Assembly: GCA_032821775.1 (NCBI GenBank)
Contig: JAVLRN010000001.1
Coordinates: 1,798,001 to 1,862,000, forward strand
Direction of reading: 5' to 3'
From: Sanguinoderma infundibulare
Lineage: Eukaryota > Basidiomycota > Agaricomycetes > Polyporales > Polyporaceae
DNA length: 64,000 nucleotides
In this document: positions 1 to 11,979 of the stretch, piece after piece
Layout of the letters: every line of letters begins with the position of its first letter
How positions within the stretch are numbered: the stretch's first letter is position 1
Position numbers and translations under genes: made by a program
The notes under the pieces: model-generated
Database searches by the model: none
What the model saw: only the letters and a program-made list of their open reading frames with translations
Told to the model about the DNA's origin: nothing

Positions 1-334
1 CCTCAGATCTTGCTCTCGTCTGTAAACTACGTTACACAATGACGACATGACGCATGACGCAATGACCCTTCTTCCCCAGGAAGAACGCAGTGATTCGGGC
101 TCGGAGTCGCTTCGAATGGCTCCATTCGTGATCGACGGAGACGGTGCCGATGAGCAGCCGCCGTCAGCCTCGCGCTGGCTCTCTGGGCCGCGAGAACTGC
201 TCTCGTCGTTTCCCCGACTGGTCTCGGTCGTCGTCGTTTCTGGCGAAGCTGGTCTTTGTTCCGGCAGGTCCGTACACTGGCACCCGCGCCCCTGGGGGCT
301 TCGTCGACAGGTCGTATTCGTTCAATTCTTCGCG
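1..334. other. Upstream region of the alginate-lyase gene
   Basis: This stretch precedes the first convincing coding exon at 335. An in-frame extension back to an ATG at 47 is open but has low-complexity, unconserved-looking composition. It would also bury the hydrophobic signal peptide internally, so I treat it as 5' leader or promoter. Nothing else is recognisable. Confidence 0.5.
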
Positions 335-2573
335 ATGCTCCCTTCGCTTTCTGGCATCGCCCAAGGACGGCTGGCCATCCTCGTTCTCGCAACAGTAGCC
401 GGTCTAGTTGTTGGTGCGTCCGTTCATTCATCTTCTGTCACAACGGATTTCATACCGAGGCCTCATTGACGCAGCGGACGGTAACGACTGGGTCCGCGTC
501 GACTATGTGATATCGCAGTCGAACACCACCAACACCGCGGACGCAAGACAGACCATCGTCCGGCAAGCCGGCACGTACGCGAAATCTGGTCCTTGGAGTC
601 AGTTCCTTCCTTTCACTATCCCGCGTCGCGCGTAATGATATACATATGTACTCCAGGCGTAACGAAGAGTCCCGTGAAGCCGCCGAGCGGCGACTTGCAT
701 GACTATCTCAGCTGGGCACCTTAGTAGGTCCCAGGTACCTTCACCGACCTTGATATACTTGACCTATTGGGCTGTAGCCATTGGCCAGATTGCAACTGGT
801 GTTCGCAAGGCACGAACCACTTGTCCGGGCCCAACCAAGGTGGGAATGGTAGTGACACTGACGATCCCGACACCGACCCTGGAGGAGGTTCGGACGATCC
901 GTACGAGGACGGCGGCGACTATGAGGCTTGGGAGCGCAGGGCGTTTCGCGGCCATCGTCGCATGATGGCAAGGAGGCGCCACTTGCTCGTCCATGGTATT
1001 CCCGATCATGCTCCTCGAGACTTAGCCAATGGCTTGGTATCCATCGCAGTGGGCGACGTCTCGGTCTCCACCTTCCCTCTGCCCACCAACCTGCCGGATG
1101 TCGGCGACCCGCCCACTGTCCCTACTCGGTCATCATCCAGTGTCAAGACCATCAACGGTACGCCTGCACCCGCCCAAGCCCCTGCGAAGACCGAGAAAAA
1201 CAAGTGTACGCCTTCCCCTACGAAGTCGTTGGCGCCTTCCGCGAGTATGTGAACTCGTTTGCTGTATCAGGTGGATGCTGAACGAGCTTGCAGCCTGGAC
1301 CACCTGTCCATACGAAGTCCGGGATGGCAAGGTGAATCCCGACGTGCGTATGCTTCCAGATTCTCCTGCCGCGGTCGCCATGTCCCAGGCCGTCCTATAC
1401 AACGCCCTGGCGTTTGCGATGAAGAACACGAGGTCGTACTCGCAGAACGCCGCGAAGTTCATCGACGCTTTCTTCCTCGCTTCTTCGACGGCCATGAACC
1501 CGAATATGAATTTCGGCCAGGTGGTGCGGGGTCCGGGCAAGGAGCACCAGATGGGGACGTTCACGGGCATTCTCGACTTGCGCGGCATCGTCAAGGTCAC
1601 GAACGCGATCGCGATTCTGAAGGCGACTGGGAGCCCGGATTGGACGAGCGCGCGGGAGAAGACGATGGCGGACTGGATGCGGTCCTACGCGTCCTGGCTG
1701 GAGAACAGCGCGATCGGAAAGGAGACGGCCTCGAAGGCGAAGTGAGCACTTGCCTGCATAAACCGTTCGACGCATGCTGATATTGGCTCTTCCAGTAACC
1801 ACTTGACCTTCTACGTCAACCAGCTCGCAGCGGTCAAGATGCACATGGGCGACCGACAGGGCGCCCAGGTCGTGCTGAAGAACTACTTCCTGCACCAATT
1901 CCGAGACCAAGTCGCGGCGTCCGGGGAGCAGCCTTTCGAGGCCGTACGGACGCGCCCGTTCCACTATCGGTGTTTTAACTTGGAAGCCATGATCGTGAGT
2001 GCTTCAGTGGTTGGTTCGCGCCGGTGTATCCGCGTTGACGTCTCGTGATAGACCAACGCGAAACTGGGGGACGAGCTCGGGATGGACTTCTGGACGGTCA
2101 AGTCCAAGTACGGCGCGACCATCCAGACCGCGCTCGACTACGCCATGAGTGTCAATCCGAAGCAAGAGAGCATCGAGGACATCTTCCCCCATGTCGCGGC
2201 CGTGGCAGCAGCGTACGGCGACCCGCAGGGCAAGTACGCGGCGTTTCTCCGAAGCAAGGACAAGGACTACAAGAGCCAGGCGTTCTGGTTCTACGACCAG
2301 AGCAGCGCTTTGCCACAATCGCCCGCCGGCCGCAGCAACCGTCGAAGGGACTTCGCCCTCGGATTCAGCAAGATGGCGGGTGCGGACGACGCGCTTTCTG
2401 GGGACCTGGATACTATGGAGGCCATGAGTATGGAGGTGGTGCGAGCGGTGAAGTCGGAATGCCCCGAGGTGTTCAAAACGGCGAAGGAGGTGGAACTCGA
2501 GGACGGCCTTTTCGTAACCTGCGATCAGCTGAGGCCTTACTACGAGCTCACGTTGCCTGTGGACCCTGCATAG
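335..2573 (+). CDS. Secreted alginate lyase-type polysaccharide lyase
   Basis: Seven exons can be joined: 335-413, 460-597, 657-723, 778-1244, 1294-1741, 1796-1994 and 2052-2573. They total 1,920 nt and give 639 residues in one frame. The start at 335 gives a hydrophobic signal peptide (residues about 12-27), so the enzyme is probably secreted. The fold is the alginate lyase (alpha/alpha toroid) family PF05426. Visible family marks are DYLSWAPYHWPDCNWC near the N-terminus, the NNHLTFYV segment spanning the 1796 junction (Asn-His catalytic pair), and RTRPFHYRCFNL downstream (Arg and Tyr of the lyase site). A Ser/Thr/Pro/Asp-rich linker of about 150 residues lies in exon 4 and may hide another intron. 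The exon 2 acceptor could also be 474, which removes five residues. The family eliminates uronic-acid glycosidic bonds, but the substrate here is unknown because fungi of this kind rarely meet alginate. Confidence 0.85.
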
Positions 2574-2817
2574 CGAATGATAGAACCTATTTAGATGGGG
2601 ACTGAGAGGCGACAGCAGTCAGAGGGATGTGCCGCAGCAAAGGGATACGGGGGAGCTTTGGCGAGGTGGCAGGCGGGGAGAGGCGCCGGAAAGGGGACAA
2701 AGCGGAAGAGGGACGGACGTGTGGACTGTGCACTGCCAGTGTTCCTCGTTACGCCATCACCCATTCCCCTCCCTCCGTGTATTCTATTTCTCTGCCTCCC
2801 CCACACTTTACATAGAC
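2574..2817. promoter_or_regulatory. Intergenic promoter region of the Rab5 gene
   Basis: About 240 bp separate the lyase stop codon from the Rab5 start. The last 60 bases are pyrimidine-rich (runs of C and T), a common composition just upstream of fungal start codons. No specific site can be named. Confidence 0.4.
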
Positions 2818-3912
2818 ATGGCCGACGCCGCTTCAGGTTCCGCAGAGAGGTCCGTTCAAGTGAAGTTGGTGCTCCTAGGTCAGTACATTCATTTCCGGCC
2901 GTTCTCGTATCCTGCGCAGCTCCACTACCGTACCATTCCCTCGTCAACATGCTCCCCGACGTCGATCTCCCTCCCTGAATCCTTCTGGAGCCGTGGGTCG
3001 TAGCAGGTGCTAACAGCTCTCTGAAACCACAGGCGAGGCCGCGGTTGGCAAGTCGTCTATAGTGCTGCGATTCGTGCGTAGTCTGCATTGTCCCCCCCTA
3101 CTCCGTGCCACAACTTGCCCCTGCAGGTCTCGAACGAGTTCCAGCCGAACAAGGAGCCTACGATTGGAGCCGCTTTCCTCACCCAGAAGTGCCGTTTGGA
3201 GGACCGCGTGCTGCGATATGAGATTTGGGACACGGCCGGCCAGGAACGTTTCCACTCCCTTGCAGTGCGTGCCACTTTCGTATCCCCTGCCTGCTTATCG
3301 TTCAAGCAGGGCCGCTCTACCAGCCCATGTATTACCGTAATGCCCAAGCTGCTGTAGTGGTTTACGACGTCACGAAGGCATCTAGCCTCGAGAAGGCCAA
3401 GACCTGGGTGAAGGAGCTCCAGCGGCAAGCCAACCCCAACATCGTCATCGCCCTCGCAGGCAACAAGATTGATCTTGTCACCCCCTCCGCATCTTCGTCG
3501 TCCACCGCCGCCGAGTCCGAAGATGAGGCCGACGATGCGACTGCCACCCCTGGCGAGACGGCCACCTCGGGCGAGCCCGAGAGCCCGCGCCAAGTGCCTA
3601 GGGACGAGGCGGAGGCGTACGCACAGGAGGCGGGACTCCTGTTCTTCGAGACGTCCGCAAAGACTGGCGACGGCGTCGTAGAGATTTTCACTGAAATTGG
3701 TAAGTGACCCCCGTTTGGCCATCTCTAAGCATGTGCACTGGGCTTTTCGCCGACGCTTTCCTCTTCTAGCCAAGAAGATTCCCATTGACCAGATTCTGGC
3801 ATCGACTCGCGGCGGACAGCGCCCCGGCACTGCTGGCGGTCGTGCGGCGCAGGAGGGCGCTGTCAATCTTGAGGAGAATAGCGCGAAGGGCAAGGATGCA
3901 TGCAATTGCTGA
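2818..3912 (+). CDS. Rab5-type small GTPase (Vps21/Ypt5 family)
   Basis: Five exons (2818-2878, 3033-3073, 3127-3264, 3324-3699, 3770-3912) total 759 nt and encode 252 residues. All GTPase boxes are present: GEAAVGKSS (P-loop), EPTIGAAF (switch I), [18 protein letters not shown] (switch II, Rab5 signature), GNKIDL and ETSAK. The C-terminus ends CNC, a double-cysteine signal for geranylgeranylation. Rab5 proteins direct early-endosome fusion and vacuolar sorting. The odd point is an acidic Ser/Thr/Glu-rich insert of about 35 extra residues (roughly 132-171) between the NKxD box and the SAK box, where most Rab5 proteins have about ten. Intron 3 ends at 3323 rather than at the AG at 3309, because only that acceptor gives the conserved SLAPMYYR join. 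Confidence 0.95.
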
Positions 3913-4377
3913 TTGTGTAATGTTATTCCCATCAGCAGAGACACGATTCCTCCCTCCTTGATGCATTACGAGCTTCATGTCCTCCTACCCTATTACTTAC
4001 CCCTCCGCCTTCCCCTTCGATGACCGTTGATCTATGGCCTTTCCCCGTACACGTACTTGCTATCGTATTGGAGCGGTATTGGACTGACATATCATATTCT
4101 GATGTTGTCTTCATCGCCCCGCTGATGCGCAACCTTCAACAGTCAAGCACTCTGGCGACGAACAAACTCCTCTCACGTCGATGCACATCTTTGGACACTA
4201 CTACGACGTACAATCATGTCTATGATGTTCAAACAACACAGTGCAAGAGATTACAACAGTACGCTTCGTCCGTGGGGCTTCATTTTCGCTAACGACACAA
4301 AAATACTGCGCGACACGCTCGGATCTACGGAGACATAGATATTCCAAAATATGACAACGAGGGCAGCAGGCGAGAAC
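3913..4377. other. Convergent 3' intergenic region
   Basis: This is AT-richer DNA between the Rab5 stop and the arrestin stop on the other strand. It should hold both 3' UTRs and polyadenylation signals. The short open frames here show no coding character. Confidence 0.6.
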
Positions 4378-6667
4378 TCAATGGTTCCCGTGAACAAGAT
4401 CCATATACGGCGGCGGATGGGTGACCCGCTCGTGGTCGTCGTCGTGTCCAACATGCTCGTGTCCGATGTCCGGCACACGATACGGGGGCGGCGCATGCCC
4501 ATGGGACTCGCCTTCGTCATGTGACGGCGGAGGGATGATCCCATGCGCATGCGCCGGCGGGCTCTGCGCGCGGGGCGGGCTGTCGTGCGCCGCACCGGGT
4601 GCCCTGAACTCGGCCGAGTCGATTGACGGCGGGGGGTCGGACGGGTCGTCCATCGGTGGGGGTGGCGGGGGCGGCAGGATGCGGTCGCTGATACCGTCCT
4701 CGTGCGGGTTGAGCGCGATGGTCTGCTGCTCGAGCGCGAGGCCGAGCGCCTCGATCGCCACGCCCTCGTCGAGGTCCATGTTCGCGAGCCCAGTCACGTC
4801 CGCGTCGTGGGACGCCATCTCGAGCGAGGGCGGTGGCGTGAAGGACCGCTGGGCGAGGACGTCTGCGTAGCCGTCGAACTGGTCCGCGGCGGCGAAGCCG
4901 AAGAGCGTGCCTTCCCCCGCGAACACGACTTCTGTTGAGGTCAAGGGCGGCAGCGGGGCGATGGACGGGTCCTCGGTCGGAGGGACGTAGATCTCCCGCT
5001 CAGACTCGAGGAAGGTTGGCAGGCGGGATGATGACGCCTCCGATTCGAGGAAGGTGGGCAGACGGGAGGACGTGGAGGCCTCGGCCTCCGCAGACCAGAA
5101 TGGCGGTGGGGCCTCGCGCTCCTCGAAGGGCGGCGGCGCGGCGCCGGGGGCTGCGCTCGGTCCTGCCTCGTACTGCGGCACTTCCGCGTCCTCCAATCTG
5201 ACAGTTCGTGTAGGCGGGCGGTCGTGCTTCTTGATGTAGGCGGCGTCCACAGACGGTTCGACCTCGGGCAACGGCGCAGAGGGTGGAAGGATGAGTAATG
5301 GTATGGATACAGTCGAGCTGCGCTCGGTGTGGCTGGACATTTGCATGAAGGTGGCGTGAACGAGTAGGCGGAAGGATACGCCATGCAGGACGGTGGACTG
5401 CGTGATGTATGCGCATTCGGCGTCGAAATCGGTAGAGTAGGCCTCCTCCGAGGGAGGACGGTGGTGATGTGAAGAGACGGGGACGGGTGGTACGGCGGGC
5501 TGGTGTAGGACGAGACGAACCCGGAGTGGACGAGAAGGGTGTAACCGACACGACGCGCCGGATAGGGCAATGACTTTGCGTTCACCGCGCTCGCCTCTCC
5601 GCACGATGAAGTCAGGGGGTGTACGAGACGTCGAAGGGCCTGAGGGGACGCTTTTCTGAGTCGGGGACGCTGCCTGCGCGCCGTCCACCAATGAACTGTC
5701 CTCGAAGTAGTCCTCGTCCAGCCCTTCCTCTTCCTCCTCATTCCGCTTCACATTGATTACACGGACGAGTTCCGCACGCAAGTTGCGAAGACGCTGGCCT
5801 TGTTCCACCACAAACTCCGCAGACGGTGTGGGCACCGTTATGTAGATTGGGATGGGTTCCCCAGCCTTGAACGTTGTCCGAGGGACTTGAACCTCCACTC
5901 TACTCGGCTCTGTGATAATCCTTGTCTCTGGCACAGGATAGAGGTTGTGGGTGTGCGATGTGTACCGTCGGGCATGGACGAGGAGCGACCTACTAAGAGG
6001 GGACGCGTCTTCTTCGATAGGCCAGACGTTCGCGGTTAGCGAGTACGCCAACGATGACCTCGACGTGTGCAGACATTGCGGACTGTCAGGCGGGAGGGGT
6101 ATTGAGAACGGAAAGCTCGACCGCTGCTGAGGGCTTGAGTCCGGGGAGGCGACGAGGACAAGTTCTGTGTTCGCGAGCTCGATCTCCCGTTCATGTGCAC
6201 TCTCAACCAATCGCAACGACACGGTCCTATGTAACCCAGCATGATTGTTAGCGTCGAGTCGAACTTACGTCTAACGAATGGCACCTTCTTCAAGTCCTCT
6301 TTGAGGCCAAAACCAGGGGCAGGATAGACAGTGCGCAGGAACAGGAACGAGGTACTCACACTTTGCGCCACCTGAAGTCTCCGTCCGCACTTTTAATCTG
6401 CAGCTCGCCCTCGATCGCCGCACGTTCTCCGTCTGCGCCCAGGTAGCCCTTCTGGAACCGCACGCCGCTGTCTGCAACGGGGATAATGAGGATCTGGGGC
6501 TCGGTGCCGGCTGCGCCCTGTCCCGCGCTCCCGTCGTCGGTATCCAGGGGTCCATCTGGGTTTGGGCCGCCGTGGGCGGAGACGAAGCTGACGTCGTCGT
6601 CGTCTGAGACCTGTGCGTCCGCATCCGATGGCTCCTGTGTGTAGGTGGGCGGAAGGTCCGCCGACAT
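4378..6667 (-). CDS. Alpha-arrestin-like trafficking adaptor with PPxY motifs
   Basis: Two exons (6667-6360 and 6226-4378, intron 133 nt) total 2,157 nt and give 718 residues. The N-terminal half resembles the arrestin N- and C-terminal beta-sandwich domains: GVRFQKGYLGADGE, then a SLRLVESAHEREIELAN strand region and PRTTFKAGEPIPIYITVPTP. Three PPxY motifs occur: PPTY at residues 6-9 and two PPPY near the C-terminus (APPPYRVP and HPPPYMDL). In fungi such arrestins recruit the Rsp5/NEDD4 ubiquitin ligase through PPxY motifs to drive endocytosis of plasma-membrane transporters. The C-terminal 250 residues are Pro/His/Glu-rich and probably disordered, with a direct RLPTFLESE repeat. The cargo cannot be deduced. 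The family assignment is by pattern rather than by a strong motif. Confidence 0.8.
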
Positions 6668-7754
6668 TGCGTGCTCGTGCTCGTGCTCAAGCCAGTAGAC
6701 GCAGCGTGTAGCTCAAGCGTAGAGATATGTCCAGCTAACGGCGAGGAGCGGAAGGTGGTGGGAACATGGCACCGGAGAGAGATATGGCAAGAGGAGAAGC
6801 CAAATGAAACCGTAAACGTGTCTGGGCTGCAGTGCGCCTCGCTGTGGACAGTCCGATGACGGAGGCGACACGGGGTCTGACAACAGCGCTGACTCCGCGC
6901 GCAGCGTCCAAGCCCTCAATATCTTCTTCCATATTCATCATCAATCTGTGTGCGGGATACTCGGCCAGCAGGCTGTGGTGCTGGCTGTGTACTTGGATTC
7001 ATTGCAAAGAGTGTAGAGATGACAGGAAGGGTACTGGACTTGCTGCAGTTGGTCATGGAACCACCGAAGCTGGTTCATAAAGCGACAGTCAGACGAGACG
7101 TTCAAATGTGTGTAATTCGGTCTCTATAGGAGAACAACGGTTGAAGACATACACAGATGATCGAGACAACAGCATCAATGGCAAGCCATTTACCTCGACT
7201 GTCGAGCGGCAACCACACGGAGGAATTTCCGATAGAGTGGTGCGTTTTGCCGATCCAAGGCGTCGGCGACTACAATTTAGACTGCCATTTGAACTCCCGA
7301 AGTCGTGGAGTGCGACGACTTTGGAGGATACCTTAGCAACCTGCGCACACAGGAATCCATTGGACCAGCACCATTTTGTATTATGACTGCTAAGTACATG
7401 AAAACTGATGGTGTACAATGAGCAACAGACACAGGCAGTAACAGGCCAAGGCGTACCTAGCGATACGACGCGTATCAGGGACGATGTCATTCCCTGGAGT
7501 GTAGCATACCGCCGGTGACTATAGAAGCGACAGCACGATTTCGCACGATGGGAATCCGTATTTGATCTTGGCTACACATTGACCTCATTCTACCATTGCC
7601 GGAGCGGTAGGCGAGGCTTCGATAGAGCCGGAGGGGTATCACACAGCACACGGTGAATGGGGAATCTTCTATGGCTACAATGGGGAGTTATAAGCATACA
7701 CTTAGAAACCTGTTAAAAGGTAAGTGTCAGACGTGAAAAAATCCACGTGGAGCG
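6668..7754. other. 1.1 kb intergenic region without a recognisable gene
   Basis: This region lies between the arrestin start and the DUF1764 stop, both on the minus strand. Several open frames of 60-130 codons exist on both strands (the longest is minus 7490-7089), but none has a recognisable domain, and I could not join any of them across splice sites into something conserved-looking. It presumably holds the arrestin promoter and the DUF1764 3' UTR. A short or noncoding RNA gene cannot be excluded. Confidence 0.4.
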
Positions 7755-8333
7755 TCACTTACAGCATTGACAGTCGAAAGGACACAACGGGGTGTCTGCA
7801 ATACTGGCTTATGAGAGCGGAGGACGGACAAGAATGAATGATACTGACCACCGCCTTGGTCGGTGATACCCAGCTCGTCCTCCTTATATATCGCATACCC
7901 CTCCTCGGTTTCACGACCTGCAGGGCTTGTCAGAGAAGGAACGCGGCATGGCGTCATGGACGAAGCGAAGAGACTCACGCGGGCCAGTGCCCCGGGAGTC
8001 CTTGAAGCGACCCTCCTCCTCCCGGTCTTTCTTAGGCTTCTTCGGGTTCCCTGCGTTGGGGCCCGACTTCTCCACGCGTGAAGATTTGCTCTTCTTCACA
8101 GAGGGCAAAGCTACGGAGGGGTCGAAGACGGTCTCTGGCACCTTCCGCTTGGGAGGTTTGCTCGGAGCAGGATCCTCGTCCGTCTCCTCCCGTTTCCGCT
8201 TGGCGTCCTTGGTCTTCTTCTTCTTCTTTTTCTTCTGGTCGTCAACGAGAGAAGACGACTCGGAAGCGTTCGAGGTGGCAGCCAGGAGCTTGCCCTTGGA
8301 GGCAAAGATGTCGTCTATTTCCGAGGGAGGCAT
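7755..8333 (-). CDS. DUF1764 family small basic protein
   Basis: Three exons (8333-7979, 7917-7849, 7795-7755) sum to 465 nt and 154 residues. The N-terminus MPPSEIDDIFASKGK is followed by Lys-rich, nucleolar-type basic stretches. The conserved core FKDSRGTGPRR, TEEGYAIYKEDELGI and the C-terminal DTPLCPFDCQCC match the pattern of the eukaryotic DUF1764 family. The molecular role of the family is not established. The Lys-rich tracts suggest nuclear or nucleolar location, which is inference. The last exon carries the Cys-x3-Cys-x-Cys-Cys end, which confirms the short 41-nt exon. Confidence 0.85.
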
Positions 8334-8520
8334 GGAGGAAAAATGCAAGGCACGGAGACGCTGGGCGCGCTTAGGGCCAGGGGGATCACGGGAGCTGAGA
8401 GGAGGACGTGTGAAGCTCGGACGGGGGCGTCGGTGCACGCTGACGATTCGGATTCAGACACGGCTGAGAGCACTTGGAGAAGCCTCGAGGAGAGAAATGT
8501 GCGTAGAGAGCTACTCGTAG
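8334..8520. promoter_or_regulatory. Divergent promoter, DUF1764 / SWI1-type gene
   Basis: Fewer than 200 bp separate the two start codons, which face away from each other, so both promoters must lie here or overlap. The exact start of the plus-strand gene is uncertain. No named element is visible. Confidence 0.5.
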
Positions 8521-11500
8521 ATGCCTGTATCCGCGCCACTCACCCCTCGCCGCCCCTGTCGCTAACCACAGGCAGCAAAACGTCCCGAATATCGCGCCCC
8601 CCGCCCTCCCACAGTCGTTCGCCCCGCATGCGCATGCGAGTGGTGCCGGAGTATCTGATGCCAGTGGCCCGGCTCTTCCCTTCAATCTCGACCCGTTCAC
8701 TGCGAAGCAGATGGCCGCCCTGCAGGCCACGAGTCTCGCAAAGGCTGCGAACCGCTCTGCGCCAGGCGGAACCTCGGCGGCTTATTTCGGGGGAATGTCG
8801 ACGAACCAGTCCAACTCGCTTTCCGCGCCCCATGACAGCCATCCCTTTCCTCCCCTCTCCGATCTCCAGGCGCCAAATCCGCCCATGAACGTCCGTCCCC
8901 TTCCTCTCCGTCTCCCGTCCCGCAGCCGCGCCTGACCTTCCCTCTTCTTTCTCAGCCCCCGCAGCCCCAGCAGCAGCCCAACAATGCTGCCATGCAGCAG
9001 GACCTTCTCAAGCAGCGCAGGCGCCACTGGCTCAATGGCCTCGCCACCCTCATGGCCCAACGCAACATGGCCCTTCCACCGCAACTCACCGGTGTCCCCT
9101 TTCCGCCCAACTATGACCCCACAAACATGCCATGGAAATCCCTCGAGGTCTCCCCCACCGATCTCGGCGTCATCCGCTTAGCCGGCAAAGACGTGGACCT
9201 ATTCAAACTGTGGGGGATGATGGTACAGAGCGGAGGTAGTCAAGGAGTGCGTCCTCATTTCTATGTCCTCCAATCCCTGTTGTTCAATCACCCGCGCTTA
9301 TGGCACTAGGTCACACAAAAAGGCCTGTGGCACAACGTCCGTCAAACTCTGGGACTACCAGAGTCCATGCCCAACCCAAGCAACCCTTCAGAAGCACAGC
9401 CCGTCGTCACTGTCCTCGAGCGTTATTACACTGCCCTCCTCGGTCCATTCGAGGAAGCATACCGCAAGAACATGTTGGAGCAGCAGCAGCGCGCGCGCCA
9501 GCAGGGCAACATGAACACCCAGCCCCGCCCCGGCATGGTTGGAATGCCAGGTCAGAACATGCTTCCCGGCGGTAACCCTGCCGGCATGCCTCAGCCCAGT
9601 CCTGCCATGGACGGCCTTCTACCTGGTCAGTTCCAGGTCCCACAAATGCCCTTCCAAACACCTAACATGATGGGCGTAGGAGCGGGAATGCCCACAAACG
9701 GCGCCACACACCCAGCCATGAACGGCGTACCAATGGCCAAGCTTCCGTCCGGAGGATTCCCTGCAATGCCTGGCGGTACCCCGAACGGATCCGCTGACCT
9801 CGAACACGACATGGAGAGCAGGAAGAGGAAAATGCAGGAGGCGGTCGAATCTGACGCGAAACGTGCCAGACAGAAGACTGGTATGTTCATGTGAATGACT
9901 TCGGAGACGTAATCCTGATTAACCCTCCAGGAGGTTCGGATGTATCGGACACTCGCGGTGTAAGTCACATTTCTCACATTGATGTTCAGCGCTGCTCATC
10001 GAGATATCCTCAAGTCGGTTGCTCCCGGTCAACCAACCGAGGTAGTGGTAACTCGTACCATTCGTCAGCCCTCACGACGCAAGATTGCATATGTGCCACT
10101 CGCCCCCGAACTGGAGACTACTGGTGGACGAAATCTCGACCTCATCCAGAGCGAGTGGAATCGTCTTGCCTCCCGCCCCCTGCGACACAGCGATGAGTGG
10201 GGCCACGTCGATATTGACGCACTCACGTTATCCTTGCGTTCACGTATATCCACCGAGCTCTCATATTCCCTGACGACATTCGCTCTTCTAACTCTTGCGC
10301 GCGGTCAGCAGCATGGCCAGCGCGAGCGAGAAGGCGGGTTCCCTATCATGCAAGCTCCCGATTTGTTGGACGAGGCCGTAGACCTGATAGAGGACCTCGC
10401 GTTCGACGGTGAAGAGGATGACGAAGACATCGAAGACGATGGGCCACTGGTCACTCACAAGGACTTAGTGACTTCCCTGCTGGATGACAACACCAGGCCA
10501 TTCGCCGCGCTTCAGCTTGGCCCGGGAGTGAAGGACCCCAATCACGGACCTCGCCAACGTCAAGCCGATATTATCCTCACCGTTGTCAGTATCATCCGCA
10601 ACATTGCGCAGGGCGATGAGCATAGCGCACAATACCTTGCAAAGCATGACAAGCTCTTACATGTCTTGTTCCGACTATGCAGTCTCGCCCCGCACAGCAA
10701 GTCGTCCTCTCCCAACCCACTCTCACCCGTGCTCTCGCTTTCCGACCTCCTGACCATTCGGAAGGACGCGATCCACATGCTGGTCAACTTTGGCGCATTC
10801 ATCAACCTGCTACCCACTCCGGTCCCCTCAAAGCAAATGCGGCGGACCATCATGCGCGCATACAAGACCATCGCATCGTTTTTCGTCGACCCATCGGAGT
10901 CTGTCTCACCTTTCCAGTATATCCTGCAGACAGGTATCCAGCTCTCTCAACCCCAACCGAAGCCTCCCGCCCCACCTTCGCTCGCGAACCAGGCCCTTGA
11001 GGCCTTCGTGCGTTTTACGTTGCCCGACGACAACCGTCACGCCGTCGCGATGTCCGTGCCGACACCATGGCTCTGGATGGCGTTCGAAGCCCTCGTGCAC
11101 CGTTTGCCCGTCACGGACCACGACTTCCACGCGATCATGCGCGAGCCGTGGATCGGGTACGTCGAGCGCCTCGTTCTCGGCCTGTATGCGGTCGCGTTTA
11201 TCGCCCCGCCCGAGCTCAAGGAGCGCGCGAAGCGGAACACCTCGCTCGGCTTCTCCAAGATTGTCCTCCGCCTGCTCAAGAAGTTCGTGCTGCAGACGCC
11301 GCCTGAGTCGCGCCAGACGTTCATGTCTGTCGTCTACCGCGCGATCGAGCTCCTCAAGCTCGTCGACGACGCCGGGGACTCGTTCGACTCTGGCACGTCG
11401 GCGATGCCGCTCCTGTCATTCGGCATGGGCTACGGCGAGCACGGGGACAACAAGGTCGAGCGAGGGCTGGGCATGCTGTGCGCGTACCAGGAGGACGTGA

Positions 11501-11574
11501 CGCTCGGGCTGATGATGCATTTGGACAACACAACGTTCTCGGACCTGGAGAGCCTTGCGCGCGTCGGCCGGTGA
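8521..11574 (+). CDS. ARID-domain SWI/SNF subunit, Swi1-like
   Basis: Exons can be read as 8576-8890, 8956-9246, 9310-9880, a short one near 9931-9957, and about 10004-11574, giving roughly 925 residues. The first coding exon is uncertain: ATGCCT at 8521 spliced to 8576 keeps phase, and a start at ATG 8711 is the alternative. An ARID-type DNA-binding region lies at about residues 120-235 (QRRRHWLNGLATLMAQRN, then VDLFKLWGMMVQSGGSQG and GLWHNVRQTLGLP). It is followed by a Met/Pro/Gly-rich linker, a basic MESRKRKMQEA stretch, the RRKIAYVPLAPELETTGGR signature and a long alpha-helical C-terminal region of armadillo-like character. This order matches fungal Swi1/ARID1 subunits of SWI/SNF chromatin remodellers, which act in the nucleus on promoters. 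The junctions around 9881-10004 are the least certain. Confidence 0.85.
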
Positions 11575-11979
11575 AGCGGGCAGCTATGTGTGTCCCCTTG
11601 GAGGAGGATTGTGCTGGACTCGATTTGTCTGTTGCTGTCAGGCTTTGCTACCCGTTTGTTATACCAGTATTGTATCGATATGGTTGTATACTGCGCGCTA
11701 TTCTCAATCCTATTACTATGCATGGAGTGAATACACTTCCTGTTGTCGGGAGGCGTGAAGTTAGGTGTACAGCTAAGAGATGAGCCTAAGGTAGTGTGCG
11801 TAGGTATACAATAGGGAAGCATAAGTGATGAGATGTAGATGTCCAGTAAATCGACTTGTATTGGACTACATTGATGCCAGAATGTCACCGGGTCCGGGAT
11901 GGGAAGTCGAATAAGGTAACTTTGCCAGACCTTTCCCCCCTGTGGACGTACGGGAGTCAGTACGCAACTCCGCTGGTTT
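11575..11979. other. Convergent 3' intergenic region
   Basis: AT-rich DNA between two stop codons that face each other, with TATA-like and TGTA-rich stretches suited to 3' end formation. No coding signal is seen. Confidence 0.6.

Noticed and set aside
47..334. N-terminal extension of the alginate-lyase reading frame
   Set aside because: It would place the signal peptide about 100 residues inside the protein, and the extension has no recognisable sequence.
6668..7754. Small genes between the arrestin and DUF1764 genes
   Set aside because: Open frames there are short, overlap on both strands and show no domain, signal peptide or consistent splicing.
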